Shown here one piece after another: positions 16,011-21,978 of a stretch of 26,823 nt of DNA (its first letter is position 1; each line of letters opens with the position of its first letter). The notes below the pieces were generated by a model. It did not search any database. It was not told the DNA's origin and saw only the letters and a list, made by a program, of their open reading frames with translations. Position numbers and translations under genes: made by a program. Source of the stretch: a virus; IMG/VR virus record IMGVR_UViG_3300013094_000223, positions 1 to 26,823 of that record; one strand, given 5' to 3'.

Positions 16011-17844
16011 TTTTAATGTTTTTTTAGATGCATTAAGTGGGGATGAATTTGATGAAACCCCAGCTAATTTAGAAGACTTTGTTACTAAAAAAGAATATCT
16101 TGGGTTGCCACCATTATCTGAATTGCAATACACAATGATTAAGGCATCAACACAAATTTATAAGCGAGAAACTTTGCATAAAATTTATGGTGAAGTTGAA
16201 GGCGAAAAAATATTTAAGCAAACTTGTAATGAAGTTATTTTACAATTAGGTAAAGGTTCTGGAAAAGACTATACATCTACAATTGCTTGTGCATACATGG
16301 TTCATATGCTTTTATGCTTAAAGGATCCAGCAAAATATTATGGCAAGCCTCCAGGAGATGCTATTGATATTATTAATATTGCTATTAACGCTGTTCAGGC
16401 TAACCGAGTATTTTTTAAAGGATTTAATCAGCGTATTGAAAGGTCCCCCTGGTTTCAAGGAAAATATGTAGCTAAAGCTAACATGGTAGAATTTGATAAA
16501 GGCGTAACAGTTCATTCAGGTCACTCAGAGTCAGAAGCCTGGGAAGGTTATAACGTTATTGTAGTTATTCTTGATGAGATTTCTGGATTTGAACTTGAAT
16601 CAACATCTGGGCATGCCCAAGCAAAAACTGCTTCATCTATTTACAAAATGTATAAAGCTTCTGTTACATCTCGTTTTCCAGATTTTGGTAAAGTAATTCT
16701 TCTTTCATTTCCAAGATTTAAAATGGATTATATTCAACAAAAATATAATGAGTCTATTGCTGAAAAAGAAACTGTTTTAAGACATTATAAATTTAAAGTA
16801 GATCCAGATTTACCAGATGGAACTAATGGTAATGAATTTGAAATAGAATGGGAAGAAGACCATATATTATCGTATAGATTGCCCAAAGTTTTTGCATTAA
16901 AAAGACCTACATGGGAGATTAATCCAACAAGAAAAATTGATGATTTTATTACGGCTTTTTATGATGACCCATTAGATGCCTTAATGCGTTTTGCTTGTAT
17001 GCCACCAGATGCAACTGATGCTTTTTTTAAAAACCGTTCAGTAATTGAAAAAGCATTTAGTAATCCAAAATTAAATGTTGATGAGTATGGTAGGCTTGAT
17101 GATGATTTTAAACCAAAAGAAGATATGACTTATTTTATGCATGTTGACTTAGCACAAAAGCATGACCATTGTGCGGTAGCTTTGGCACACGTTGATGGTT
17201 GGGTAACTATGAAAATTGGTGAAAATTATAAACAAGCAGCACCTAGAGTTATAGTTGATGCAGTAAGATTTTGGACACCTACGGCATCAAAATCTGTTGA
17301 TTTTACAGAAGTTAAAGACTATATTTTATCAGTACGTGAACGTGGTTTTAATTTAAAAGTAGTAACATTTGACCGCTGGAACTCACACGATATGATGCAG
17401 CAACTTGGAGTACATGGTATTAAAACAGAAATTTTGTCTGTTGCAAAAAAGCATTATGAAGATATGTCTCTTACTTTAACTGAAGAAAGATTGCATGGAC
17501 CACATATTCAATTATTAATTGATGAATTGCTTCAATTGCGTATTGTTAAAGATAAAGTTGATCACCCTAGAAAAGGATCTAAAGATTTATCTGATGCTGT
17601 TTGTGGTGCAGTATTTAATTCTATATCTTTGACTCCTCCAGAAAAAAACAAGGAAGTTGAAATATACACCTATGCTGGAGTTTTTGCTGATGAAATTGAA
17701 CAATTAAAAAATGAATCTGATGCTAGATTAAAAAATACAATTAGAATTCCAGATAGAAAAGAAGTTCCAAAGAATTTGCGGGAGTTTATGGGGATTGATG
17801 ATGATGAAGATGATTTTCCTATTGACAGCGTGAGACTTTTGTAG
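16003..17844 (+). CDS. terL: Terminase large subunit (packaging ATPase and nuclease)
   Basis: This 613-residue protein is the DNA-packaging motor and headful or site-specific nuclease, acting at the portal. The ATPase has Walker A LGKGSGKD (82-89) and Walker B VIVVILDE (185-192). The RNase H-like nuclease domain has D382 in MHVDLAQKHDH, D457 in VTFDRWNSHD and D531 in DLSDAVCGA, so all three metal-binding acids are present. Length is normal to long for TerL. The C-terminal 70 residues are charged and extend past the nuclease core. The end of the gene carries the -35 of the next promoter. No portal gene follows directly, which is unusual. Confidence 0.93.
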   Translation: MNDFNVFLDALSGDEFDETPANLEDFVTKKEYLGLPPLSELQYTMIKASTQIYKRETLHKIYGEVEGEKIFKQTCNEVILQLGKGSGKDYTSTIACAYMVHMLLCLKDPAKYYGKPPGDAIDIINIAINAVQANRVFFKGFNQRIERSPWFQGKYVAKANMVEFDKGVTVHSGHSESEAWEGYNVIVVILDEISGFELESTSGHAQAKTASSIYKMYKASVTSRFPDFGKVILLSFPRFKMDYIQQKYNESIAEKETVLRHYKFKVDPDLPDGTNGNEFEIEWEEDHILSYRLPKVFALKRPTWEINPTRKIDDFITAFYDDPLDALMRFACMPPDATDAFFKNRSVIEKAFSNPKLNVDEYGRLDDDFKPKEDMTYFMHVDLAQKHDHCAVALAHVDGWVTMKIGENYKQAAPRVIVDAVRFWTPTASKSVDFTEVKDYILSVRERGFNLKVVTFDRWNSHDMMQQLGVHGIKTEILSVAKKHYEDMSLTLTEERLHGPHIQLLIDELLQLRIVKDKVDHPRKGSKDLSDAVCGAVFNSISLTPPEKNKEVEIYTYAGVFADEIEQLKNESDARLKNTIRIPDRKEVPKNLREFMGIDDDEDDFPIDSVRLL

Positions 17845-17850
17845 TAAAAT
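17822..17850 (+). promoter_or_regulatory. Sigma70-like promoter at end of terL
   Basis: TTGACA (17822-17827), a 17-base spacer and TAAAAT (17845-17850) lie across the terL stop. Transcription would start about 17857 and give a short leader with AAAGGA before the ATG at 17880. Confidence 0.72.
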
Positions 17851-17879
17851 ACATCTATAACAACAAACAAAGGATAATA

Positions 17880-18167
17880 ATGTTAGCAAACGGTACAATA
17901 CCTACAATTGAAGATGAAGAAGATATTTATATTAGTTTAACTGCACTTTGTGAATATTTTTCACAATCTGTAAAAAACATGCAATCTGAAATTAAAAATG
18001 CTGAACCAAAAGATAAAAGATATGCAATGGGTATTTATGATATGATGCATACAATTGCAACAGAAACAGTAGAGCTTGGAAAATTTGAAGCACAACGACG
18101 CATGATTAATGATGCAGGAGATCTTTTTAATATTATTGACAAAGCTAATAAAGGTATTGTAGAATAG
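17880..18167 (+). CDS. Small helical protein, unknown function
   Basis: This 95-residue, mostly alpha-helical acidic protein contains ALCEYFSQSVKNMQ and AMGIYDMMHTIATETVELGKFEAQ. I recognise no family. It has its own promoter and ribosome site (AAAGGAT), and is the only gene between terL and the first tRNA. Its final 32 bases carry the promoter of the tRNA-Asn unit. Confidence 0.55.
   Translation: MLANGTIPTIEDEEDIYISLTALCEYFSQSVKNMQSEIKNAEPKDKRYAMGIYDMMHTIATETVELGKFEAQRRMINDAGDLFNIIDKANKGIVE
18136..18165 (+). promoter_or_regulatory. Promoter of tRNA-Asn and the first structured RNA
   Basis: TTGACA (18136-18141), an 18-base spacer and TAGAAT (18160-18165) end at the stop codon of the upstream gene. 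The expected start at about 18172 lies only 4 bases before the mature 5' end of tRNA-Asn. The tRNA and the structured RNA just after it should therefore be made as one transcript. Confidence 0.72.
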
Positions 18168-18175
18168 TTCTACAA

Positions 18176-18248
18176 TGGGATGTAGCTCAGCAGGCAGAGC
18201 GTTCGGCTGTTAATCGAAATGTCGTAGGTTCGACCCCTACCATCCCAG
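18176..18248 (+). tRNA. tRNA-Asn (anticodon GTT)
   Basis: All arms fold: a 7-bp acceptor (TGGGATG with CATCCCA), D stem GCTC/GAGC, anticodon stem TTCGG/TCGAA (one G-T pair) with loop CTGTTAA, and T stem GTAGG/CCTAC with loop TTCGACC. The discriminator base is G, as expected for Asn. CCA is not encoded in full. The length is 73 bases. It decodes AAC and AAT, which are frequent in these genes. Confidence 0.93.
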
Positions 18249-18250
18249 CA

Positions 18251-18427
18251 GTGTAGTGACTAGCACTCGGTACCAGTTCTGTGATAACTGGTGTAGGAAC
18301 TGTTCCCGAATGAACAACTGTACTAAACCTTACAGCTGTGTCCTAAGAGTCACGTGGTTGCTCCTACTCGGAGGGTATCAGAGAGCAGAGTCGGTAGGGT
18401 AGAGACTAGTCACCTCTAGCCCTACAC
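18251..18427 (+). ncRNA. Structured RNA 1, directly downstream of tRNA-Asn
   Basis: This 177-base stretch has no credible reading frame and begins 2 bases after the tRNA. The ends pair (GTGTAG with CTACAC). A strong 3' hairpin spans 18394-18425: GTAGGG-TAGAG, loop ACTAGTCAC, CTCTA-(G)-CCCTAC, giving 11 bp with one bulge. Eight bases of its loop (CTAGTCAC) are exactly complementary to GTGACTAG at 18256-18263, predicting an 8-bp pseudoknot to the 5' end. Internal hairpins include ACCAGTT/AACTGGT (18272-18292), TGTTC/GAACA (18301-18316) and CTGTA/TACAG (18318-18335). Local G+C is clearly higher than in the neighbouring genes. I recognise no known RNA class. Confidence 0.72.
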
Positions 18428-18462
18428 TAATTATTAAATTATCAACAAACAAAAAGAAAGAG

Positions 18463-18468
18463 TATAAT
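18463..18468 (+). promoter_or_regulatory. TATAAT abutting a start codon
   Basis: TATAAT ends immediately before the ATG at 18469. If it works as a -10 box, transcription starts at about 18475, which would make the in-frame ATG at 18475 or 18478 a leaderless start. GAAAGAG upstream could instead be a weak ribosome site for 18469. No -35 is clear. Confidence 0.4.
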
Positions 18469-18711
18469 ATGAATATGATGGCAGAAAAGACAGAGGAAGT
18501 TGTAGAACAATCTTATGTGCTTGGTCCCCAAGATCGTTGTGATTCTTGTTCTGCAGAAGCTCTAATTTGGGTAAATGGAGTGGCGGGAGAATTGCTATTC
18601 TGTGGTCATCATTACAATAAGCACGAAGAAAAATTAAAAGATTATGCTTTTGAAATCATTGATGAAAGAAGCAAATTGGTTCAAAATAGAGCGATAGGTT
18701 CCGAGAACTAA
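18469..18711 (+). CDS. DUF7455-like small protein
   Basis: This 80-residue protein contains DRCDSCSAEALIWV, then GELLFCGHHYNKHEEKL. This C-x2-C...C-x2-H type zinc-binding pattern matches the DUF7455 family, which is common in Actinobacteria and their phages. Function is unknown; the fold suggests a small zinc ribbon that contacts RNA polymerase or nucleic acid, but that is inference. The start could be 18469, 18475 or 18478. It separates the two tRNA/structured-RNA pairs. Confidence 0.8.
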   Translation: MNMMAEKTEEVVEQSYVLGPQDRCDSCSAEALIWVNGVAGELLFCGHHYNKHEEKLKDYAFEIIDERSKLVQNRAIGSEN

Positions 18712-18718
18712 AATTCAA

Positions 18719-18791
18719 GGTCCAATAGCTTAACGGTTAAAGCACCTGTCTTATATACAGGCGACTGATGGTTCGAATCCATCTTGGACTA
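18719..18791 (+). tRNA. tRNA-Ile (anticodon TAT)
   Basis: The fold is complete: acceptor GGTCCAA/TTGGACT (the first pair is G-T), D stem GCTT/AAGC, anticodon stem CCTGT/ACAGG with loop CTTATAT, and T stem GATGG/CCATC with loop TTCGAAT. The discriminator is A and the length is 73 bases. Anticodon UAU reads ATA directly. Most bacteria instead use a CAU tRNA modified to lysidine for this codon, so a UAU tRNA is notable. ATA is common in the genes of this window. Confidence 0.9.
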
Positions 18792-18794
18792 CAA

Positions 18795-18919
18795 GGCTAT
18801 GTACGACACACCTTAGGTATGGATATAGTTACACATAACCAAGTAACCCGTGTGAGTAGAGTTCAGCGGGAGACTCTTAGGGCAGCGTCATTCGGTGCTG
18901 GAATACTTCGTACATAGCC
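18795..18919 (+). ncRNA. Structured RNA 2, directly downstream of tRNA-Ile
   Basis: This 125-base non-coding stretch begins 3 bases after the tRNA. It is closed by a perfect 12-bp helix, GGCTATGTACGA with TCGTACATAGCC. Inside are CACAC/GTGTG (18807-18811 with 18850-18854), AGAGT/ACTCT (18858-18877) and CAGCGTC-ATTC-GGTGCTG (18883-18900, with two G-U pairs). The closing helix is followed by CCTTTT, so the RNA may end at its own intrinsic terminator. No sequence similarity to structured RNA 1 is apparent. No known class recognised. Confidence 0.7.
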
Positions 18920-18929
18920 CCTTTTAATG

Positions 18930-18935
18930 TATAAT
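18930..18935 (+). promoter_or_regulatory. -10 box for leaderless HNH gene
   Basis: TGTATAAT ends 9 bases before the ATG at 18945, with no Shine-Dalgarno sequence. A weak -35 (TTCGTA, 18907-18912) at 17-base spacing lies inside the closing helix of structured RNA 2. A second TATAAT at 18941 overlaps the start codon and is too close to act on this ATG. Confidence 0.5.
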
Positions 18936-18944
18936 TAATCTATA

Positions 18945-19412
18945 ATGACTGATAAACATGATGTAAACATGCAATTAAATATTCTTGCTCATATTCCAGA
19001 GCACGATCCAAGATCTGATGATCCTAATTATAAATATTTTATGGCTGCTAAAAGAAAAATTAAAAAAGCGGGAATGTGGCAATGTGTTATTAATGATGAT
19101 TTATGTGGTGGTGAGCCAGAATTACATCATACACATATAGAATTTTCACAACTTCCAAATGCTGATAAAGACAAAGTTGAAAAATATTTTGGTTTAAATT
19201 TTAAAGATGATGATGAATTTCAGCAGTGGTTGGAAAGTCCAGGAAATCTTGAAGTATTATGCACAAATCATCATAGGACTCATTATGGAATCCATAGCCT
19301 TCCACATGCTCTATGGGAATCCTTACGTTTTAGAAAAGCTGGTACTTTACCAGCAGCCGAAGTTTTAACTAAAGATGATATAATTAATAATAAAAACAAA
19401 CAAGGAGCATAA
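18945..19412 (+). CDS. HNH endonuclease
   Basis: This 155-residue protein has an HNH core: ELHHTHIEF (H61, H62), then SPGNLEVLCTNHHRTHYG with N101 and H109/H110. Cysteines C47, C54 and C106 may hold a structural zinc. HNH enzymes near terminase genes often assist in cutting during DNA packaging, while others are free-standing homing endonucleases. The position one gene cluster after terL allows either. The N-terminal 40 residues are charged and unassigned. The mRNA is probably leaderless. Confidence 0.82.
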   Translation: MTDKHDVNMQLNILAHIPEHDPRSDDPNYKYFMAAKRKIKKAGMWQCVINDDLCGGEPELHHTHIEFSQLPNADKDKVEKYFGLNFKDDDEFQQWLESPGNLEVLCTNHHRTHYGIHSLPHALWESLRFRKAGTLPAAEVLTKDDIINNKNKQGA

Positions 19413-19413
19413 A

Positions 19414-20475
19414 ATGCCATATCATATTGAGCGTGAAGGAAATAAATACAACGTTGTAGTAGATGCTACAGGCAGGGTTGTTGGCTCACATCCTAATAAA
19501 GCTCAAGCACATGCACAATTAGGTGCTTTATATATGAATGTGCCTGAATCTAAAGTTAGAAAATGCATGACTTGCGGGTGCGATGATTTAGGAAATGATC
19601 ATCATTATATTTCAGATACCGAAAAATGTGCATATTGTATTGATAAGGGTCAAGGACCTTGTTGGGACGGATATGAATATGCTGGAACAAAAGAAGATGA
19701 AAATGGAAAGTCTGTTCCTAATTGTATTCCTGTTAAAAAAGAACGTGGAACAATTGCTGGGGATTCTTCAGTAAATTCTGGTCGAATTAGTGGCGGAGTT
19801 GGTTGGAAAATTGAATTTAATACACCAGATTGTCAGCATGGTTGGTCAGTAATTAAAGTAGGATCAGGACAATCAATTGGTTGTTTTTTTAAAGAAGAAG
19901 ATGCTAAAGCAGCACTTGAAGCACTTGCAGTAAATGAGCCAGTTGTTAAATCTGATGGTGGCTATAAACCAAATGCTGGTATGAAGTCAGCAGCACGTCA
20001 AGCAATTGCTTGGAAAGAAGATGGAAAAGCAAATGGTGCTGGAACAAATGTGGGATGGACAAGAGCACATCAAATTGTCAACGGAGAATCTTTATCTCTT
20101 GATACAGTAAAGCGGATGTATTCTTTTTTCTCTAGACATGAGGTTGATAAACAAGGAAAAGATTGGGACAAACCATCTCATGGAAAAGTAATGTGGTATG
20201 CATGGGGCGGGGATGCAGGATTTGCATGGTCACGTGCTATTGTAGAAAAAGAAAATAAAGTAGAAAAATCTGATGAAAAAGGTCAGGTTGATCAAGATGA
20301 ACAAGAAGGAATTGGTAGATTAAGTTTTTGGAATGGTTCATTTGCTCCTGTTATGGGATTGCAAAATGGAGATGCAGGTTGGAAATCAACTTATAACTCA
20401 CCTCCACAAAATGATGGAAAACAATCTGTGGGATACGGAAATCATAGCGATTCAAAGGGTCGCAGTAACCAATAA
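19414..20475 (+). CDS. Head-assembly-associated multidomain protein
   Basis: This is a 353-residue protein of several pieces. Residues 1-50 (including AHAQLGALYMNVPESK) match a short module often fused to phage prohead proteases or portal-adjacent proteins. Residues about 52-105 contain CMTCGC, CAYC and PCWDGYEY, a probable zinc site. Residues about 182-272 match a domain common beside phage prohead proteases, with ARQAIAWKEDGKANGAGT and MYSFFSRHEVDKQG and ending in GGDAGFAWSRA. The C-terminus carries FWNGSFAPVMG, similar to the tail of the protein at 22782. No Ser-His protease pair was identified, so it is not called a protease. A terminator follows. Confidence 0.6.
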   Translation: MPYHIEREGNKYNVVVDATGRVVGSHPNKAQAHAQLGALYMNVPESKVRKCMTCGCDDLGNDHHYISDTEKCAYCIDKGQGPCWDGYEYAGTKEDENGKSVPNCIPVKKERGTIAGDSSVNSGRISGGVGWKIEFNTPDCQHGWSVIKVGSGQSIGCFFKEEDAKAALEALAVNEPVVKSDGGYKPNAGMKSAARQAIAWKEDGKANGAGTNVGWTRAHQIVNGESLSLDTVKRMYSFFSRHEVDKQGKDWDKPSHGKVMWYAWGGDAGFAWSRAIVEKENKVEKSDEKGQVDQDEQEGIGRLSFWNGSFAPVMGLQNGDAGWKSTYNSPPQNDGKQSVGYGNHSDSKGRSNQ

Positions 20476-20482
20476 AATCTGG

Positions 20483-20488
20483 TATAAT
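20483..20488 (+). promoter_or_regulatory. Extended -10 box just upstream of a terminator hairpin
   Basis: TGGTATAAT (20480-20488) is an extended -10. Its start point, near 20495, lies directly before a GC-rich hairpin. If it is active, the hsp20 mRNA would begin with that hairpin. No -35 is seen, so activity is uncertain. Confidence 0.35.
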
Positions 20489-20499
20489 ATATTTACAGC

Positions 20500-20526
20500 C
20501 CCCGCCACTAGTGGGCGGGGTGTTTT
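20500..20526 (+). terminator. GC-rich hairpin followed by T run
   Basis: CCCCGCC (20500-20506) pairs perfectly with GGCGGGG (20514-20520) around a 7-base loop and is followed by TGTTTT. In this AT-rich DNA it stands out as an intrinsic terminator for the gene ending at 20475. It could also stabilise the 5' end of an hsp20 transcript started from the -10 box at 20483. Confidence 0.7.
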
Positions 20527-20563
20527 AAAAAGATTGCCTACGGGGATCTTAAAAATCTAACTA

Positions 20564-20585
20564 ACTTGCTGAAAAGGAGCTAAGT
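20564..20585 (+). promoter_or_regulatory. Hairpin presenting the hsp20 ribosome-binding site
   Basis: ACTTGCT pairs with AGC-(T)-AAGT (7 bp, one bulge) around the loop GAAAAGG, which contains part of the AAGGAG ribosome site. The ATG follows at 20590. The hairpin would expose part and bury part of the site, so temperature- or protein-dependent control is possible. The structure is weak and this is inference. Confidence 0.35.
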
Positions 20586-20589
20586 AAAA

Positions 20590-21063
20590 ATGACATATCT
20601 AAAAAATAATACATACACATATACAACAACAAACACAAATACACTAACAAACCCATTTACAGGTCTAGAAACATGGTTTAATGACCCGTTCTTTTTGGGA
20701 TTTGGAGATCAATGCCATCGTTGGCTATCTAATAAAACAACAACATCATCATTCCCGCCTTACAACGTAAAGCAGATTGATGATGATAATTATATTGTTG
20801 AACTGGCCGTAGCTGGTTATGATCGTGATGAAATCAATGTAACAGTAGATAAAGATACATTGGTTATTAAGAGTGAACGTGAAAATGATGATAAAGCAGA
20901 TTATCTACATAAAGGTATTGCTGGACGTAATTTCACACAAACATTCACACTTGGTGAGTATATGTTTGTAAAGTCTGCTTCACTTGAAAATGGATTGCTT
21001 TCCGTTAAAATTGAACGGGAAATTCCAGACGAAGCCAAGCCTAGACAAATCAAGATCAAGTAA
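20590..21063 (+). CDS. hsp20: Small heat shock protein (Hsp20/IbpA-like chaperone)
   Basis: This 157-residue protein carries an alpha-crystallin domain at about residues 55-150: FPPYNVKQIDDDNYIVELAV, then DEINVTVDKDTLVIKSE and GRNFTQTFTLGEYMFVKSA, ending in LENGLLSVKIEREIP. It holds unfolding proteins in a refoldable state. The N-terminal 45 residues are Thr/Asn-rich and contain an FFLGFG segment that probably forms oligomers. Phage-encoded Hsp20 proteins are known, especially from aquatic phages, perhaps aiding virion assembly or stress survival. A strong AAGGAG site is present. Confidence 0.9.
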   Translation: MTYLKNNTYTYTTTNTNTLTNPFTGLETWFNDPFFLGFGDQCHRWLSNKTTTSSFPPYNVKQIDDDNYIVELAVAGYDRDEINVTVDKDTLVIKSERENDDKADYLHKGIAGRNFTQTFTLGEYMFVKSASLENGLLSVKIEREIPDEAKPRQIKIK

Positions 21064-21158
21064 AATATAATAATAATTGTCGGGGAAGACAGCGACATTA
21101 AATAACTGGTATAGTCCTGAGCATGACTGTAAAAAACTGCTCATATTTAAAAATAATG
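21064..21158 (+). other. Intergenic region with two weak hairpins
   Basis: This short gap contains two inverted repeats: TGTCG/CGACA (21078-21097) and TGAGCA/TGCTCA (21118-21143). Neither has a clear T run, so they are weak terminator or leader candidates. No reading frame or strong promoter is visible apart from the -10 box at its end. Confidence 0.3.
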
Positions 21159-21164
21159 TATAAT
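21159..21164 (+). promoter_or_regulatory. -10 box for leaderless membrane-protein gene
   Basis: TGTATAAT ends 7 bases before the ATG at 21172, so the transcript should start on or next to the start codon. No Shine-Dalgarno sequence and no clear -35 are present. Confidence 0.5.
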
Positions 21165-21171
21165 TAGTTTT

Positions 21172-21504
21172 ATGAAGAAGTTTTGGCAAAGTTTAGCTTT
21201 TTATATACAGAAATACCCAGCAAGATTGTCTGGATATATGTCTGCAATTAGTTTAAATGCTATGAAATATTGGACCAATGTCCCTACTGGTTTACTTATT
21301 CCAATTGCCATGATTTTAATTATGATTGGTGAAGGTAGCCAAAGACTTGAAGATAAAAAAACACTTCATGCTCTTTATACACAAAATGATCCAGAAAAAC
21401 AAGATGAAGAAATATTAGCAGAAATGATTAAGCATCTTAATGAAGCGGAAGGTAGAAAAAATGTCAGATCAAAACGATCTCGTACAAGAACTAAAAGTTC
21501 TTAA
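21172..21504 (+). CDS. Small membrane protein, holin candidate
   Basis: This 110-residue protein has one clear transmembrane segment at about residues 38-53 (PTGLLIPIAMILIMIG) and a more amphipathic segment at about 18-34. A charged, very basic C-terminus (RSKRSRTRTKSS) would stay in the cytoplasm. Size, membrane segment and basic tail resemble holins, but no lysin gene is adjacent, so this is only a candidate. Translation is probably leaderless. Its last 44 bases overlap the Dps gene. Confidence 0.55.
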   Translation: MKKFWQSLAFYIQKYPARLSGYMSAISLNAMKYWTNVPTGLLIPIAMILIMIGEGSQRLEDKKTLHALYTQNDPEKQDEEILAEMIKHLNEAEGRKNVRSKRSRTRTKSS

Positions 21505-21922
21505 GTCTATGGTAGTAAAAATGTATGCTCAAGCACATGGGTATCATTGGAATGTTGAGGGAGCGGGATTTCCACAGTATCATCGTTTCTTTCTTAAGAT
21601 TTATGAAGATATTTATGAATCAATTGATCCTATTGCAGAAAATATTCGCAAACTTGGCATAAAAGCACCATTTGGCTTAAATTCATGGATGTCAACCAGT
21701 CCTGAATTTGAGATTAATGATTCAGAAGATTTAAATGCTAGACAAATGATACAAGAACTGGTAAACTCTAATACTGTAGTTATGGCACAACTTAAAAAGG
21801 TTTATGATATTTCTAATGAATTAGATTATCAGGGTATTTGCAACTTTATTGCTGGGAGACAAGAACAACATAGATTTTGGCAGTGGCAGTTGACAAGCAC
21901 ATTAAAGCCTACTATAATGTAA
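21461..21922 (+). CDS. dps: Dps-like ferritin family protein
   Basis: This 153-residue protein has the Dps signature AHGYHWNVEGAGF. With this start the ferroxidase ligands fall at H29, H41, D56 and E60, the same spacing as in E. coli Dps. It should therefore oxidise and store iron using peroxide, and in the dodecamer protect DNA. A Lys-rich N-terminal DNA-binding tail is absent. The start at 21461 was chosen over 21440 because GGAAGG lies 7 bases before it. The end of the gene carries a perfect promoter for the tRNAs. Confidence 0.87.
   Translation: MSDQNDLVQELKVLKSMVVKMYAQAHGYHWNVEGAGFPQYHRFFLKIYEDIYESIDPIAENIRKLGIKAPFGLNSWMSTSPEFEINDSEDLNARQMIQELVNSNTVVMAQLKKVYDISNELDYQGICNFIAGRQEQHRFWQWQLTSTLKPTIM
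21890..21918 (+). promoter_or_regulatory. Perfect consensus sigma70 promoter
   Basis: TTGACA (21890-21895), a 17-base spacer and TATAAT (21913-21918) form a textbook promoter inside the last codons of dps. Transcription would begin at about 21925, run into the hairpin at 21947-21972 and then into the two tRNAs. Confidence 0.85.
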
Positions 21923-21946
21923 TTAGCATTTGATAATTTTATTTTT

Positions 21947-21972
21947 AAAAGGTACTAGGAATAGTACCTTTT
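21947..21972. terminator. Terminator-like hairpin ahead of tRNAs
   Basis: AAAAGGTACT pairs perfectly with AGTACCTTTT around the loop AGGAAT. The A tract before and T tract after make it work in either direction. It should end the dps mRNA. Because the perfect promoter at 21890 lies upstream, most transcripts to the tRNAs must pass it, or it acts as an attenuator. Confidence 0.75.
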
Positions 21973-21978
21973 ATATTT

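Noticed and set aside
18249-18468. Group I intron in the tRNA-Asn region
   Set aside because: The tRNA is complete and uninterrupted, and the following sequence lacks recognisable intron core elements.
18301-18895. Complementary 7-mers CCGAATG (in structured RNA 1) and CATTCGG (in structured RNA 2), suggesting a kissing interaction
   Set aside because: With two RNAs of about 177 and 125 bases, one such 7-base match is expected by chance.
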